The notes: generated by a model not told the origin, from the sequence alone. A stretch of DNA of 64,000 nt from Obelidium mucronatum (GCA_025765595.1 JAIVFH010000101.1:1-64000); one strand, 5' to 3'. Numbered from the stretch's first letter, positions 23,271-35,180 are shown. A program made the numbers and translations.

Positions 23271-25179
23271 ATGCCACACCCGCAAATCGCCCCGCTGCAA
23301 ACGCATCTTTCAGCCTCGGACGACCACCCCGCAAACAACGCAAAGATGACAAAGCAGGAAAAGGCCCGCCTGGCGCTGCTCTACGCTACCTATCCCGTGC
23401 TCAACCCGATTAACAGCGACCGCCTTCACGCAGTGCAGCGCATCAATCCAATGGTTGTTGACTGATGACCACACTTCTTGCCGATCTTGCCTTTGACTGC
23501 AGGCAACTCGTCAGCCAGTACCCACAAGCCTACGCCAAAAGCCCAAAGAAAAGAGCCCTGTTGACCACGGTGATCCAGCGCACGGGCGGAGAAAGAGTAA
23601 GTCCGCGGATAGTTTGCGCCGGACTGCCGGTGCGCCTGTGTAACCCTCGCTTGCCTTAAAATTTGCACTGCAGATACGACGAAGGCGACTTTGTGCGCAC
23701 GACGCGGCTGGCGCCGGCTGTTCTGCCGCTGCACGTGGAAATCCACAACGGGTGCCGCGACAAATACACGCGCATTATTACCAAGGACGACGGCGTCTTG
23801 AACGGGGACGGGATCAAGTCCAAGAATTCAGGCGACACCGCCCACTGCGTCAGCCACAATGTCCCAGAGTGGCCTGAAGAGTACGCTGATATTGCTGTCT
23901 ATGAGTAAGTGCATGATGCCGCAATTGATGAATTAAAAGAGTCTCTTCAGGGCTGATGTCGGGAACGATTCGTCAAAGAATGTTTGTGTTCCCATCACCA
24001 CTCAGTTGCATACCATCTCCAAATTCTCTTCATACACGAATGAGCACACCAACGAATTGGCCGTCTCTGACCCACTCACCTATGTTGTTGAATGGTATGT
24101 CAGTTTCACGGATCAGGGAATCTTGCAGTTCAACGATAGCGACAACTTTGCAAGTGAAGAAATCAAGGCACTCGAAAATCCTCTTCTCGGAAGCTTGAGA
24201 GACTGCATGTATGATTTGTCGAGAAACGGTGTCTTATATCAGAAAAAGAGTTGAGTTAGCTGTTCTGGACTTGGCCTATCTCTAAATCTCATCTTATAAA
24301 ACTTTTCTATAAAAGACTTCTCAAACAACCCATTGATCCACGACGATATTCACTTCCATTTACCCAAACACAAGCAGAAGGATGAATTCAGAGACAGTGA
24401 AATTGATCCACTTTCTCGCGATTATGCTGGACTCTGTACCCCGGTACTTATTCAAGGCGTCCCGAAACTGGCTACAATCCAACCAGGCTCGCTCTACGGC
24501 AAACTTCTCAACGACCCTGACGTCACCTTGGAAGCTCTCAAGAAGGCAACCATGGCACATTCAAAAACATCCCGCCACAAAAACAACTTTATTTTCATGA
24601 GTGCTCCAGACCGCCTCTCGAACCCACTTCGCCCCAAACTCGGCCCTTACACAATCTACCAAATCCGCCAGATTTTCCGTACAGCCTACACTGCGTTTCG
24701 CGGAGCCGTATTAAAAGCCAAGGAAACTTTTGAATGCTTGAAGGAAGTCGAAGGATTCGTTCCTGCGGATCGGTTCCAAAAACCCAGCTTCAAAACATTG
24801 GCTAAATCATTAACTCAGACTTTAACGTTTGGGGGCTCGTCCAACAGTCGTGTAGCTGATTCATCCGACAATGTGAAGGCACCTTTGTTGAAAACAATGA
24901 AGGGCATGCAAGTTGTGATTCACACTGGAGATTGGGGAACGGGAGAGTTCAAGAACCATCCGACTGTGATGGCGTACTTGCAGATTAGCCGCGGCATATG
25001 CAACGGGTGTGGACCACTTGTACTACCATTCCATTCCACACTCTGATGATGATCATCATGTTGATGTGGCGCATAGATTGTTGAGAGAGGTTTGGAAAGT
25101 CGAGTCTGGAGAAAAAGTCACATTGGATCTTGTATTGAGACATTTGGAGAAACAAGAGTTTTGTTGGGGTGAGAAGTAA
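23271..25179 (+). CDS. Unknown protein with PARG/macro-like C-terminal motif
   Basis: Several exons starting at ATG 23271 and ending at TAA 25177-25179. Recognisable pieces are KARLALLYATYPVLNPIN, a second exon with SQYPQAYAKSPKKRALL, long soluble segments, and a C-terminal stretch VVIHTGDWGTGEFKNHPTVMAYLQ followed by AAYATGVDHLYYHS. The motif TG-x-WG-x-G-x-F-x2-[HD]-x2-[VL]-x3-LQ resembles the last strand-helix of poly(ADP-ribose) glycohydrolase and related macrodomain folds. I do not see the PARG catalytic loop GGG-x(6-8)-QEE, so enzymatic activity is not claimed. A +1 step is needed at about 24985 to continue into the C-terminus. The phase at the intron near 23590-23675 also does not close cleanly. 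It is divergent from the channel gene, with fewer than 50 nt between starts. Confidence 0.45.
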
Positions 25180-25346
25180 GCAGGGAAAATCTTGAAAAAA
25201 AAAGCCAGTGCTTTTAATGATAGTTAGTCTGTCAACCATACAGTATAATGAATTTTCAGAGAAGTGGTTATTTTATCCTCTTTTTTTTGCGCTGTTTGGA
25301 TGTGACGAGAGGAAAATGAAAAGTATGAATTGTCTGGTGAATTCTA

Positions 25347-26841
25347 ATGACGATCCTGCCCGCCTCTGCCTCGGCGGTTTGTGTGAAGCCACGCTGTCGT
25401 ATACAGGGCCATAATCTAGTGATCTTTAGACATCCTACTTCACACTGACTTCTGTTGTTGTTGAGGCCATCTGCATTATTCCGCTGGAGGCATGGATCAC
25501 CTTCATCTATTTCAAAAACACGGATCCGTTCACAACCGGACGCGAAGACAAGAGTATTGTAGTATATCTGATCATCTTCTGCCTTGCCCAGATCTTTCAG
25601 ATTATACTATGTTGGGATGCTGTGAGTGTCGACAGTGTACAACTAAAACAGATTGGCCCTAAAACGTCGTCAAAAAAAAAAAAAAAAACAATAGCTCTAT
25701 CACCAAAACACGATTCAAATCGTCGGATTTATTTTTTTCACGTTAAGCGCAACAGCCTATGCTGTATTCCAGGACTTTAGCATCAGCTCCAACTTGAATG
25801 TCGGAGATCTGCAGCGCGCAGCGGAAATGGGCCTAACAAACTCGACAATTTCACTCGCAGGAGATGCTCTTTATATAGCTGATGCAGCTCAAAAGGCGCA
25901 ATTGAAAGCCCTGCTACACGCGATCCCGATTATTATGGCTCTCTTCGGGGTCGGGTTCTGCTTCCTGTTTTACAGTCTTTATCTAGACTTTGGATGGAAG
26001 ATTTATAAAAAGATCGGAGCTGATCCGAATATGCGATGTAATGTGCTCCTCCTTTTTTTTGCTGTTTGCATCCACAAAAAAAAAGCCAACAAAACTTGCG
26101 AATTCAGACATGTACCGAATTTATCAAATATTCCTGATGCTTCTAAAGCTGGACGTATTTTTCATGTTTGGTTTCGGAATTCAGTTTCTGGTTTTGATTA
26201 TACAGCCAAATGATCCCGAGTTTGCAATCACCTTGGCCGCGATTCCGGTTCTGATGGGTATTTTAGCGTTGGCGCTTCATGGAGTAAGTTTCGACAAAAT
26301 AACTCTTTTTTTTGTGAATCCTCAAACCTGAGTTTGCATCATTTTTTTTTCAAGGTACGAAGCGAGAACAAAGCTATAACAATTGCCTTTTTATTTGGGC
26401 TTTTACTTGCGGATGGATACTTTGGATTCAAAATCTACAGGATATTTACGCAGCCTGAAAAGTACCAGTACACGAAAAAATACTTGACCTTTTTTGGTAC
26501 GATGCAAACCTTCCGTTAGAGTCTTTCTCAACCCATAACAACCATTTAAAACTTCCAAATTGATTTATTTTATTTGAATAGCGTCCCTTAGTATTATTGT
26601 CGTGACTCTGTCTATGGCTGTAACTGGAGTATGTTTCTCGAACTTTGGACTTGGACTGAAAGAACACAGTTGCGTTCCTTTTTTTTGTTTCTTTACTTGA
26701 CACTTATTCTGGCAACTGATGGGTATTTTATTTTCAGTCGCAAAAGGCCCAAGTTCCAGCCAGGTCAGCAGCGTCAATAGTAATGCCGCCGATAAGCCAA
26801 TCAGCCATACGAATAACGATGTGATGGACAAAGCCGTGTGA
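25347..26841 (+). CDS. UPF0658 Golgi apparatus membrane protein
   Basis: Exons start at 25347-25376 and 25430-25621, continue with a long exon to about 26037, and then several short ones to TGA 26841. The product is a multi-span protein of about 350 residues. Signatures shared with the fungal UPF0658 family are FGWKIYKKIGADPNMR, the RIYQIFLMLLKLDVFFMFGFGIQFLVL segment (cut here across an exon join), YFGFKIYRIF, KYLTFF and the end motif NFGLGLK. The family is located at the Golgi in fission yeast and its biochemical role is unknown. The Ser/Asn-rich tail (GPSSSQVSSVNSN) is probably cytosolic. The start is supported by a phase-0 GTTTGT donor after ten codons. All joins I checked keep frame. Confidence 0.75.
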
Positions 26842-27070
26842 ATTTTTTTTTTTTTGGTTTTGGTTTTGGACTGTTTCTTATTTCTTATTTTTTTCGTTCT
26901 TTTTTGAGTCTTGTTTTCGCGTCACTTCTTTTGATGGTCGCATTTATTTTTCTTTCGAGTTTTTCGCTTAAAGGGGCTCCATGTTAATAACGAATAATTA
27001 ATTACTGATAAAATACTTAACCTTGGCGGTTTGTTGTTGAGCGTCAGTTGAGAAAAAAAAAAGAACTCAA

Positions 27071-27595
27071 ATGACACCGCCCCAGAGACCAATCACCTCT
27101 CGTCCAGGCGACATTGCTATGATCCTCTTCTTTGCTCTCCACATTCCAATCAGCTTCCTCATTGGCGCTCAGACACTCTTCCCCGAATTCACTCAAGCAA
27201 ATTACCACCAGTCAATCATCGACGTTGCTGCAAACTGGGCAAGAGACGCCAACGACTACTTGGCCGTTCAAAAGCCTCTTTGGTTCGTATCAGCGCTCTG
27301 GTGTGAACTGCTGATCCAAGTGCCGCTCTACTTTTACTTGATCTGGGCAATTATTGTCGATTCAAAGCATGTCAGGACTGCCGGGATTATTTACGGAACT
27401 CACACATGCACCATCATGGTACCCATCATGTTTGAAATGCTCATGAATGTCGACGCTGGGTTCAAGTCTGTTGAGCAGCGATGGGCGCTTATTTCGGTTT
27501 ACGCTGTTTGGTTCTTTATTCCTCTTGCGATCTTGTATGCGATGGTTTTCAGACAGGTTCCTGCGGTTTCGGCGGGGAAGGCAAAGAAGCAATGA
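27071..27595 (+). CDS. TMEM97/sigma-2 rece­ptor-like EXPERA protein
   Basis: A single exon encodes 174 residues with four membrane spans (about residues 17-35, 75-97, 110-130, 145-165). The EXPERA fold of TMEM97/sigma-2 receptor and EBP is suggested by several features. These are the N-terminal span with a DIAMILFFALHIPISFLIG-type sequence, the acidic WCE at the start of TM2, YLIWAII, and an aromatic-rich final span followed by a lysine tail (AGKAKKQ) consistent with ER retrieval. In animals the protein regulates sterol trafficking and NPC1. The substrate in fungi is unknown. The gene lies just 67 nt upstream of the GPCR gene in the same direction. Confidence 0.75.
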   Translation: MTPPQRPITSRPGDIAMILFFALHIPISFLIGAQTLFPEFTQANYHQSIIDVAANWARDANDYLAVQKPLWFVSALWCELLIQVPLYFYLIWAIIVDSKHVRTAGIIYGTHTCTIMVPIMFEMLMNVDAGFKSVEQRWALISVYAVWFFIPLAILYAMVFRQVPAVSAGKAKKQ

Positions 27596-27662
27596 TGTGG
27601 AGAATAAAGAATGTAGTAGCATTCCTGCATGTCAGTTTGTAAATAACGGTAAATCTCTCGCA

Positions 27663-30600
27663 ATGTATATTCTCGCGACTCTTGTCCAATCTATGTTGCC
27701 AGCAGCAGCATCTCCTCAGCAAGCGGAAATTTCGATCGGAATCATCGGCCCTTATGAACTGTAGCGTTTTTTGTTTCTACTGCTCTTAATGATCTAAAAA
27801 CGTTGCAACAATCTGATTTTACATACCAGCTTCTATGGGCTTCAGTTTAACGGTTCACAAGTAGTCTCTGGTTTCGAGGATTTGAATCGGAATGACTTTA
27901 TAGACCTTAACAGTTTGAGCAATCAGGGCTGGTGGTGGTGGAATCAACTCGGAGCCCAGGTAAAATAATTGCTAACCACTTTTGGTTCTCGCTGTTTACA
28001 CCACGTTTGTTTCAAGATGGCTATCAACGATATCAACAACAATAAAACTGAAATCAAGAACTTGACGGTGAAACAAAAGCTGTTCAACGACTTTGATTAC
28101 TACAAAGTTGTTGGATATGCTTCACAAGCAATCCAAGACATCACCACAAACCATCCAGATATATCTGGACTGCAAGGAGGATATTTCACACAGCCGTCTT
28201 TGTATGATTCCATTTTTGTTGTTTACGTGTGCATCTTTAATCAACACGTCAACTAAGGATGGTTGCCTCAATTGCCTCCCAATCGCAAATCCCTTCTGTG
28301 GCCCATCTCAATATTCTTCAAAGTTTTCCAACAAGTTCAATTATCCGTATTTTTTTGAGCTTTATCCATGTAGGTTTTTTTTTTAGTCGTTGTTGGTCAA
28401 TGACACACATTTCACAGATAGTGGTGTCACAACGGCTTTGGCTGTATTGCTCAAGCATTGGAACGTAAAACGCCTCGCGTATATATCATCCGATGGAATT
28501 GGTAAGAATACCCTCATCAAAAGCAGACAATTGACAAATCCAACAGATGGCGATGCATTGGCAATGGCAGAGCTGAGAGCCTCTGGTGTTGAAATTGTCA
28601 GCTATATAATTTTACCAGGAGAATTGGTTTTGGATGGCGATTATTTACGGTTTCTGGTCAATGAGCTAGTTGTTTCCGACGCGCGCTACATTTATATTTC
28701 AGATTCTGGGCCCAGACCTACTCAGATCTATTATTCACTGGCTCAGTTGAGTATTGGTTATTTAATATCCTTTCTATTGCAATAATAACTTAGTTTGAAC
28801 ATAGGATGAATGTTTTAGTCGGCGCAAAATATGTTTGGATTATGAATACAGACATGATGTTTGATGAGCAGGGACCTCTGCGTAATTATATCCTTGCCAG
28901 TCTCCAATGATGCATTGATTTTTTCAATAGTTTATGGGCCTGATTACTACAATATGGCTCGAGGAATTATTCAAATTCGGTAGGCGAAGCAACAGTTGAC
29001 CACCAGAAAATGCATTCAAATTATAAATCAAATTAACTGAGACCTATGGGTAAGTGTGTTCAAATTTTTTTGGCTAAGGTATAATTGAATTCATAGGATG
29101 AGTGTCCAACTGGACGACCTGTACTCAAAGACCAACTTTTTTGCATCCTACGACTGTGTATTGCTGATGGCTCAAGGCATATATGCTGTCTTGGAGAAGC
29201 ATGGATTCCAATATTCTGTGCAAGACCTCAAACAGCAACTGAATTACACAGCTTTTGCAGATACTGGGTATAAAGGAATTATAGCTGATCCCATCAAGTT
29301 GACAAAATATGGCGATATCTCCATGTGAGTGAAATTAAACAATCCTCATTGAATAAACTAGGGAAAAATATAGGATTTATGGATTCTATTTCCAGACTGG
29401 TCATAATGAATACCAATACTTTGGATCGGCAGATATTAATCAAAACTTTGTTGCCTATGAGGGAAATGATGTCATGTTCTTTAATGGTAATGCCTATTTC
29501 CCATTTGTGTGTTTTGTGATCAAATGTCCCTATCAGGATTGTCTATTCCTCCATTGGATGGAACAAAACCAGCCATTCAAGAATCTATTGTTTTATTGTT
29601 TCAAACTGCTGGCCTTGTCATCATGACTCTGCAAATTGTCGGATTAATTACATGCGCCAGTGTCTTTTGGATTCTATGCAGATATAAGCAGTTCAAAGCC
29701 ATTCGCCAAGCTTCTGTTATATTTGGAGGTGTTTTGAATTGTGGGACTTTGATGCTGTTTCTTTCATTGAACTTGTTTTACGGACGTCAGTCTCCACTGT
29801 CTTGCAGCTTGAAGTTGTGGCTTCAATTATTGCCCTTCAGTATAATTACTGGATGCATTTTAGCAAAAAATAGTAGAGTATACTTGATTTACAAAAGCCG
29901 GAAAATAATCAAGAAGGAATGGCTTCAGGACCATGTGTGGCTAGCAGCAGCTGGAGTGATTGTAGGCATTCAAAGTATTCTGCTAGCCGTTTGGTCATTT
30001 TCCGAGTGTGACAAAAATGGTACGAGTATCAATAGATTCTGAGACATTTGCATATCAGTGTTCCAGTGAATCACATCAGAGTCATGCCTTCCTCCACCCA
30101 GCTGCTACAATACTTTGGCTCTATAATATTGCTCTAGTTTGTGCACCCATTTTTCTGTCATACTGTGTTCGACATGTGAATGTGGTTCATAATGAGTCTG
30201 TGGTTTTATTGCTCTACAGCCTTAGCTGTGATGATTGCTGCTTTGTTAATTTTCCTGGGGATTTCTGAAGGACAGCAGGATGAACAATTATTTTTAAAGC
30301 ATGCAGTTATTCTATGGGTACTGGGCATGTTCATTCAAATTTCCATGTTTGGTTCAAAAATAGTAGCCTTGCATTTAGAGTTGTCTGAATACAAAAGAAA
30401 TGTAAGGATGGAATCAGAAGCAGCAAGGAATAGTGTTATTGTGCCTTTGATTTCAAAAAATGTAAAGCAGCAGGCATCCCAGGTGTCAGAAACAATTGAT
30501 TTAAAAGGACAAAATAACAGAAATCACAATTCAGCTTCAAAACATGGAAAAAAAATCAGTACGCATAGTTTGGTATGTGTTTTTCTATTTGCTAAGTTTT

Positions 30601-30901
30601 TCTGAGACTTTTTAATCAGGGAGTTGTTGTTGCTATGCCTTTTGGCCAATTTGCTTTGTGGCATCAGGGACCTCTCTTTGCATTTGAGCTTCCATCTCGC
30701 ATCATTCTCACACACATGTCAACTGACTATGTGTATGCATTTGGCTTTTCTTCAGGTCAGGTCTCTGTGACAAACAAAATGAACCAAGCCACTGTTTCTA
30801 TTTGCGGAAAACCATTCTTTGTGCTTGAATTTGAATCAATTGAAATCCTTTCTAAATTTAAACCAAAGCTTGAGGGCCTGTCCCCTAAAGAGTTAAAATG
30901 A
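27663..30901 (+). CDS. Class C GPCR, GABA-B/metabotropic-like
   Basis: Multiple exons begin at ATG 27663 with a signal peptide (MYILATLVQSMLPAAASPQQ). An extracellular periplasmic-binding-type ligand domain follows, including ISIGIIGPYE, FNYPYFFELYP (the family's YPYFFR-x-x-P site) and HWNVKRLAYISSDG. A seven-helix region runs from GLVIMTLQIVGLITCASVFW to LWVLGMFIQISMFGSKIVAL. The C-terminal tail is about 150 residues and includes a globular-looking end (GVVVAMPFGQFALWHQGPLFAF). This architecture is that of class C receptors, which sense amino acids or GABA. Many introns of 50-70 nt are present. At about 28310-28330 the frame has to shift by -1 to keep the SSKFSNKFNYPYFF segment, so at least one indel or unusual splice is present. 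The Arg/Lys-poor intracellular loops give no G-protein prediction. Confidence 0.75.
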
Positions 30902-31658
30902 AAAATAAATTTAACTTTAGGGATTTACTGCAAAAATGAATTGTCACATGGGGGGATGGATTTTCAAATGATGAGCTCATGTTGTAGGGGTAGCCGGAGG
31001 ACCCAAGTCAACATGTGCAAGTAAGCAAGGATAGATGCACTGTGTGGAGAAGATTTGGGAAGATGGGCAAAAAAATCAGGAACAACTTTTTCAGCCAATG
31101 GGTGATGCTGACGCATGTCCGTGTACCCATTTGTACGTGTACATACGCCCCCCCTTGTCTGAATCACGGGAAATTTTTTTACAGATGAACGAAGAGTAAA
31201 AATAAGGCAAGAAGTAAAAAGCCCCGTCAACAAAAAATAAGAAAACCAATCCATTGTGGCTGCCGGAACCCCATCTCTGACCCAAATTGTATACAAAGCG
31301 TGGATTTCATCAAAATAAGTGATGTTGTTCAATTACCCAGTGATCACCACACTTCCAAGCTTCAATTCTCCTGTAAGCCAAGAATAAGCCATTGTTTAAG
31401 CAAGATCAGTCGGGTCACAGCGCCAGTTGTAGATATGCCTAACTGTTAGTCTACCACGGTGTTACAAGTAGATTAAATCCTTGTGTGTTTATATAGTATT
31501 TGGTTCATGTGGTAATATCCAATGAATGAAGTGCGGAGACTTGGCAAATATTGGCGTCAATGTGGCACAGTAGAAAAAAGCCAGTTAACTGTAAAACACG
31601 TTCGATTCAGTTCCAACGCGAATAGGTAATAGGCAAGAATAGAATCAGCAAAAAAACC
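30902..31658. other. Stretch without a supported gene, upstream of gypsy remnant
   Basis: A 122-codon open frame on the minus strand (30964-31332) has a hydrophobic patch but no match I recognise. The rest is short frames. The region may hold the 5' untranslated part or LTR of the adjacent gypsy element, but I found no second copy of it downstream of the element that would prove an LTR. Confidence 0.3.
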
Positions 31659-33821
31659 TTGATTCACAATGTTAGGAATCACCCGTCCCAAAAATGCTCG
31701 GAGCGCCCAGGGAAGGGGTGCTCAGGCGTAAATTCCCCGCCCAGTTTGGCGATGCAAACTGTCAACCTAACCGTTCCCTCATCATCAGATTCCAAGATTG
31801 TGCTTCCGTGTACACTTGTTGTCGGGGAAAAATATTCTTCTTCTTCATCTCCAAACCTTACCAAGCCCTTTTCTTTGGGTGCCTTCGTGGATAGTGGGTG
31901 TTCGGCTTTCGGCCTTATTTCCTTAGATTTCGCTCTAAGAAATAAAATACCTGTTATTCCTTCCTCCACTTTGTACAATGTTAATTTCGCTGATGGTTTG
32001 GGCTCTCGCTCCATTACTAAACAAACTGTACCTTTAATTTGTCGAATTGGTTCTTATACCGAGAAGATGTCTCTTCTTGTTGTGGATATCTCATGCCCGC
32101 TTATTTTAGGTCTTCCATGGCTTCGCCTGCACAACCCTCGCATTAATTGGCGTCACATATTGGTCACATTCTCCGATGGGGCTTGCCTGTCAGCTGACCA
32201 CGTGCCCCCTGAGGCTTTCACCGCCTTGCCTTATTCTCCTCCACTATCCAGCTGTCAAGGATCTGGAGGTTTCTACCGCTTCTGTTTCAATCCCGACAGA
32301 AAATCCGCCAGCAAGTTCTACACCGGATGTTGAGTTGCTTAATACCACTGCGTTCTTTGGCATTGCCAAGAAACACGGGCTTACTATCTTTGCCGCTCGA
32401 ATGGATGTCACTTCTTCTAAAGATGATGACACTCCTACCCTGTCAATTTCTGCTGTGATTAATACAAAGGACTATCAGGAGTCTGCTATCGACTCTGACG
32501 ATAGAGGAGTACCTTTACGCTACAAGCAGTACTCGGACGTGTTTGCACCCAAGTCTGAGACTCCTCGGCCACTTCCACCTCATCGCCCTTACGACTTGCC
32601 TATTGAGATTGTTAAGAATGAAGATGGAACTTCGGCAAAATTACCGCCGGCTGGGAAAATTTATCCACTGAGCCCAGCCGAAGAAAAAGTTCTCTAGGAA
32701 TATCTTACTAATGCCTTGGCTAGAGGCTGGATATCTCCCTCTACCTCTCCGGTCGCCGCCCCTTGCTTCTTTGTCAAGAAACCAAATGGTGGTTTCCGCC
32801 TTTGCATTGACTACCGTGCAATCAACAACATTGTAGTCAAGAACAAGTTTCCGCTACCGCTGTTCACGGATCTGGCGGGAAAATTATCCAAGGCTAAAAT
32901 TTTCACTCACTTGGATCTCCCGGACGCGTACCACTTACTAAGAATACGCTCTGGTGACGAATGGAAAACTGCATTTCGCTGCAAGTTTGGCCATTTCCAG
33001 TATAATGTGGTTAGTTTCGGTCTAACCAACGCTCCAGCTGCCTTCCAGTACTTCATGAATGACATGTTTTCGGACTCACTGGGCGTGTTTGTCATAGTTT
33101 ATTTGGATGGCATTCTAATCTTTTCCAAAGATGAAGAACTACACAAAGGTCACGTCAAGGTAGTCTTGGAGCGCTTGCGGAAACACAACTTGGTAGTTAA
33201 CCCTGCCAAAATTAATGTGCTTTCCATACTAGTTCTACGGAATTCCTGGGCCATATCTTCTCTGCCGATGGTGTCAAGATGGATCCCGCCAAGGTTGCTA
33301 CCATTTCCAGTTGGCTGGTACCTCAGTCTGTCAAGGACGTGCAAATTTTTCTTCGATTTGCAAATTTTTACCACCAATTTATCACCGGCTACTCCGATAT
33401 TGTGTTACCGCTTACCAGCTTAACACGTAAGGAAGCCAAAATTGGACCCTTTCCATGGTCTGAAGCCGCGGCATCGGCTTTTAAAAACCTTAAACATGCC
33501 TTCTCCACCGCTTTGGTCCTGATTCACTTTGATCCCAGTCGTACCGTGTATGTGGAAACTGATTGCTCAGATTTGGCACTGGGCGCAATTTTATCCCAGT
33601 TCGTTTCGGACGGAAGGTTACATCCTGTTGCCTTTCATTCCCGCAAGTTAATTCCAGCAGAAATCAGCTATGATACTCACGACTAGGAACTACTTGCCAT
33701 CGTAGATGCGTTTGCGGCTTGGAGACATTACCTGATAGCTGTTGAACCCTCGGATCCGATCATTGTTTTCTCTACCTGTCGCCAATATAGGTGGATGACT
33801 AAGTTGTCGGAATTTAGTTTT

Positions 33822-33917
33822 AAAATTTTTCATCGCCCTGGCCGAATTTCGGGAAAACCAGACGCGCTGAAAATTTTTCATCGCCCTGGCCGAATTTCTG
33901 GAAACCCAGACGCGCTG
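33822..33917 (+). repeat. 48-nt tandem duplication inside gypsy RNase H/spacer
   Basis: Two adjacent 48-nt units (33822-33869 and 33870-33917) each encode KIFHRPGRISG-x-PDAL and differ at three bases. The duplication is in frame, so it does not itself break the reading. It is a local copying event within the dead element. Confidence 0.85.
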
Positions 33918-34206
33918 TCCCGCCGCCCTGACTATGTCACTCAGCAAGGCGATGAGCTGCATAAACAAAACTTTATTCAGCTTTTCCAACGTGTGGATAT
34001 TGACGACATCACCATTGTCAATTCGGACAAAAGCTGGATCGATCGCGTCACCCTCGCTACTTCCAAGTCCGCTCTGTACGCCTTACACAAGAAGCGCAAG
34101 TTACACATTATCTTCACTGAATCCAATGGTCTCATCTTTTGTGATGAACTTATTTACCTTTCAACTGAGGAGCTTCAACTAGAAGTTTTCCGTCAACTCC
34201 CAGTTC

Positions 34207-34312
34207 GGTTTGGACAGAAGGTTACATCCAGTTGCCTTTGATTCCCGCAAGTTAATTCCAGCGGAAATCAACTACGATACTCATGACAAGGAACTGCTTG
34301 CCATCGTATGAT
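34207..34312 (+). repeat. Second partial copy of gypsy RNase H segment
   Basis: The sequence beginning TCGGTTTGGACAGAAGGTTA repeats, with a few substitutions, the segment around 33603-33710 of the same element ([21 protein letters not shown] region). It terminates abruptly after CTTGCCATCGTA. This is a truncated, displaced copy, probably a nested or recombined gypsy fragment marking the element's 3' breakpoint. Confidence 0.7.
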
Positions 34313-34335
34313 AGAACTGGAGAGAATACTTGAAA

Positions 34336-34730
34336 TCAGAGGATGAACATCAGAATCAGAAACTCCAACTTCATTCCAAAACAGCGACATAGAACTGAAA
34401 GAGGGTACCAGAGCTTGAGATGATCACCAGAAACTGGACACTTGCGTTTTCTTCTGTCCAATTCCTTCAAGACATAGGTTCCCTCGCCAACATCATGAAT
34501 AATAAACAGACCGTACCAGACATCTTTCAGCTTGCGATCGATGAAAATGGTCGTGCATGTTTGAGTCAAAAATAAGAACCTTGTTCAATTGCTCAGACCG
34601 CAGTTGTTTCTTGTGCTTTTCATTGTAATAATCCGCGCCTTTCTTGCCAAGATCAAGGGCACTTTCAGAGGCATCAGGAGATAAGAAGAAAATAAAGGGT
34701 ACACTGGTATGGTATTCACTCACTCGAATG
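34336..34730 (-). mobile_element. Retroelement integrase C-terminal fragment
   Basis: On the minus strand two frames together read YYNEKHKKQLRSEQL, KLKDVWYGLFIIHDVGEGTY and VLKELDRRKRKCPVSGDHLK. This is the typical end of gypsy/copia integrase: the W-x-GPF-x-V-x-x-x-G-x-x-YxLxxL-x-G...GDxLKxY region. The two halves are separated by a frame break near 34560. No other integrase domain is present. Opposite orientation to the neighbouring gypsy remnant shows a different insertion or an inversion. Confidence 0.6.
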
Positions 34731-34870
34731 TGGCCACATTGATGCGTAGATTGTCATGCATTCGGGACTTGTGTGCAATTCCTGCAGCCAGATTACACCC
34801 TTTAATCTAGACGTATGGGGTGGCATCTTGCAGTATTGCCTTCTGAGATTGCTGCCTTTCCAGAATCCCA

Positions 34871-34884
34871 CATCTGGAAACTGG
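34871..34884 (+). repeat. Left arm of 14-bp inverted repeat
   Basis: CATCTGGAAACTGG; its exact reverse complement lies at 40196-40209. An ATATGCA word follows inside both arms at slightly different spacing. Confidence 0.6.
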
Positions 34885-35180
34885 CTGAGTCATGAATATG
34901 CATATCAGGAATATATGACACATTCAAATGCATAAAAAAGCATATATGGTATATGAGATGCTTAAAATACATTTGATGTTCATTTTAACCACAGGGAATT
35001 TATAAAAATGGAAATATAGAATATGGTACTCATTTTAGAAGAATAGCAAATGCATCACATCTACATATTAAATGTGAAGAATGCAAAACCCACCAACATC
35101 ACAATATCAAATGCATTTTAAATTTTGTTTATTCATATCCATTCCATTTATTCCCATTTTATCAGACATAAACTCATATA

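Larger units (their letters stand above)
31659..34312 (+). mobile_element. Degenerate Ty3/gypsy retrotransposon (pol remnant)
   Basis: In order along the plus strand: an aspartic protease with FVDSGCS (31885-31905 region) and ILGLPWL; reverse transcriptase with KKPNGGFRLCIDYRAIN, FPLPLFTDLAGKL, SFGLTNAPAAFQ and VIVYLDGILIFSKD; RNase H with YVETDCSDLALGAIL; and the spacer HRPGRISG-x-PDALSRRPDY. Damage: the second catalytic Asp of the RT box is Gly (YLDG, codon 33109-33111). In-frame stops lie at 32695-32697 and 33684-33686. Frame breaks lie near 32180-32330 and 33230-33280. The integrase core is missing. No LTR pair, target duplication or primer-binding site was found. Base composition is slightly more GC-rich than the flanks. 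The element is dead. Confidence 0.85.

Noticed and set aside
30964..31332. 122-codon minus-strand frame
   Set aside because: No recognisable motif, no splice continuation, and it lies next to a degenerate retroelement.
31595..31625. tRNA-like B-box (GTTCGATTC) upstream of the gypsy remnant
   Set aside because: No matching A-box at the right distance and no cloverleaf could be folded by eye.
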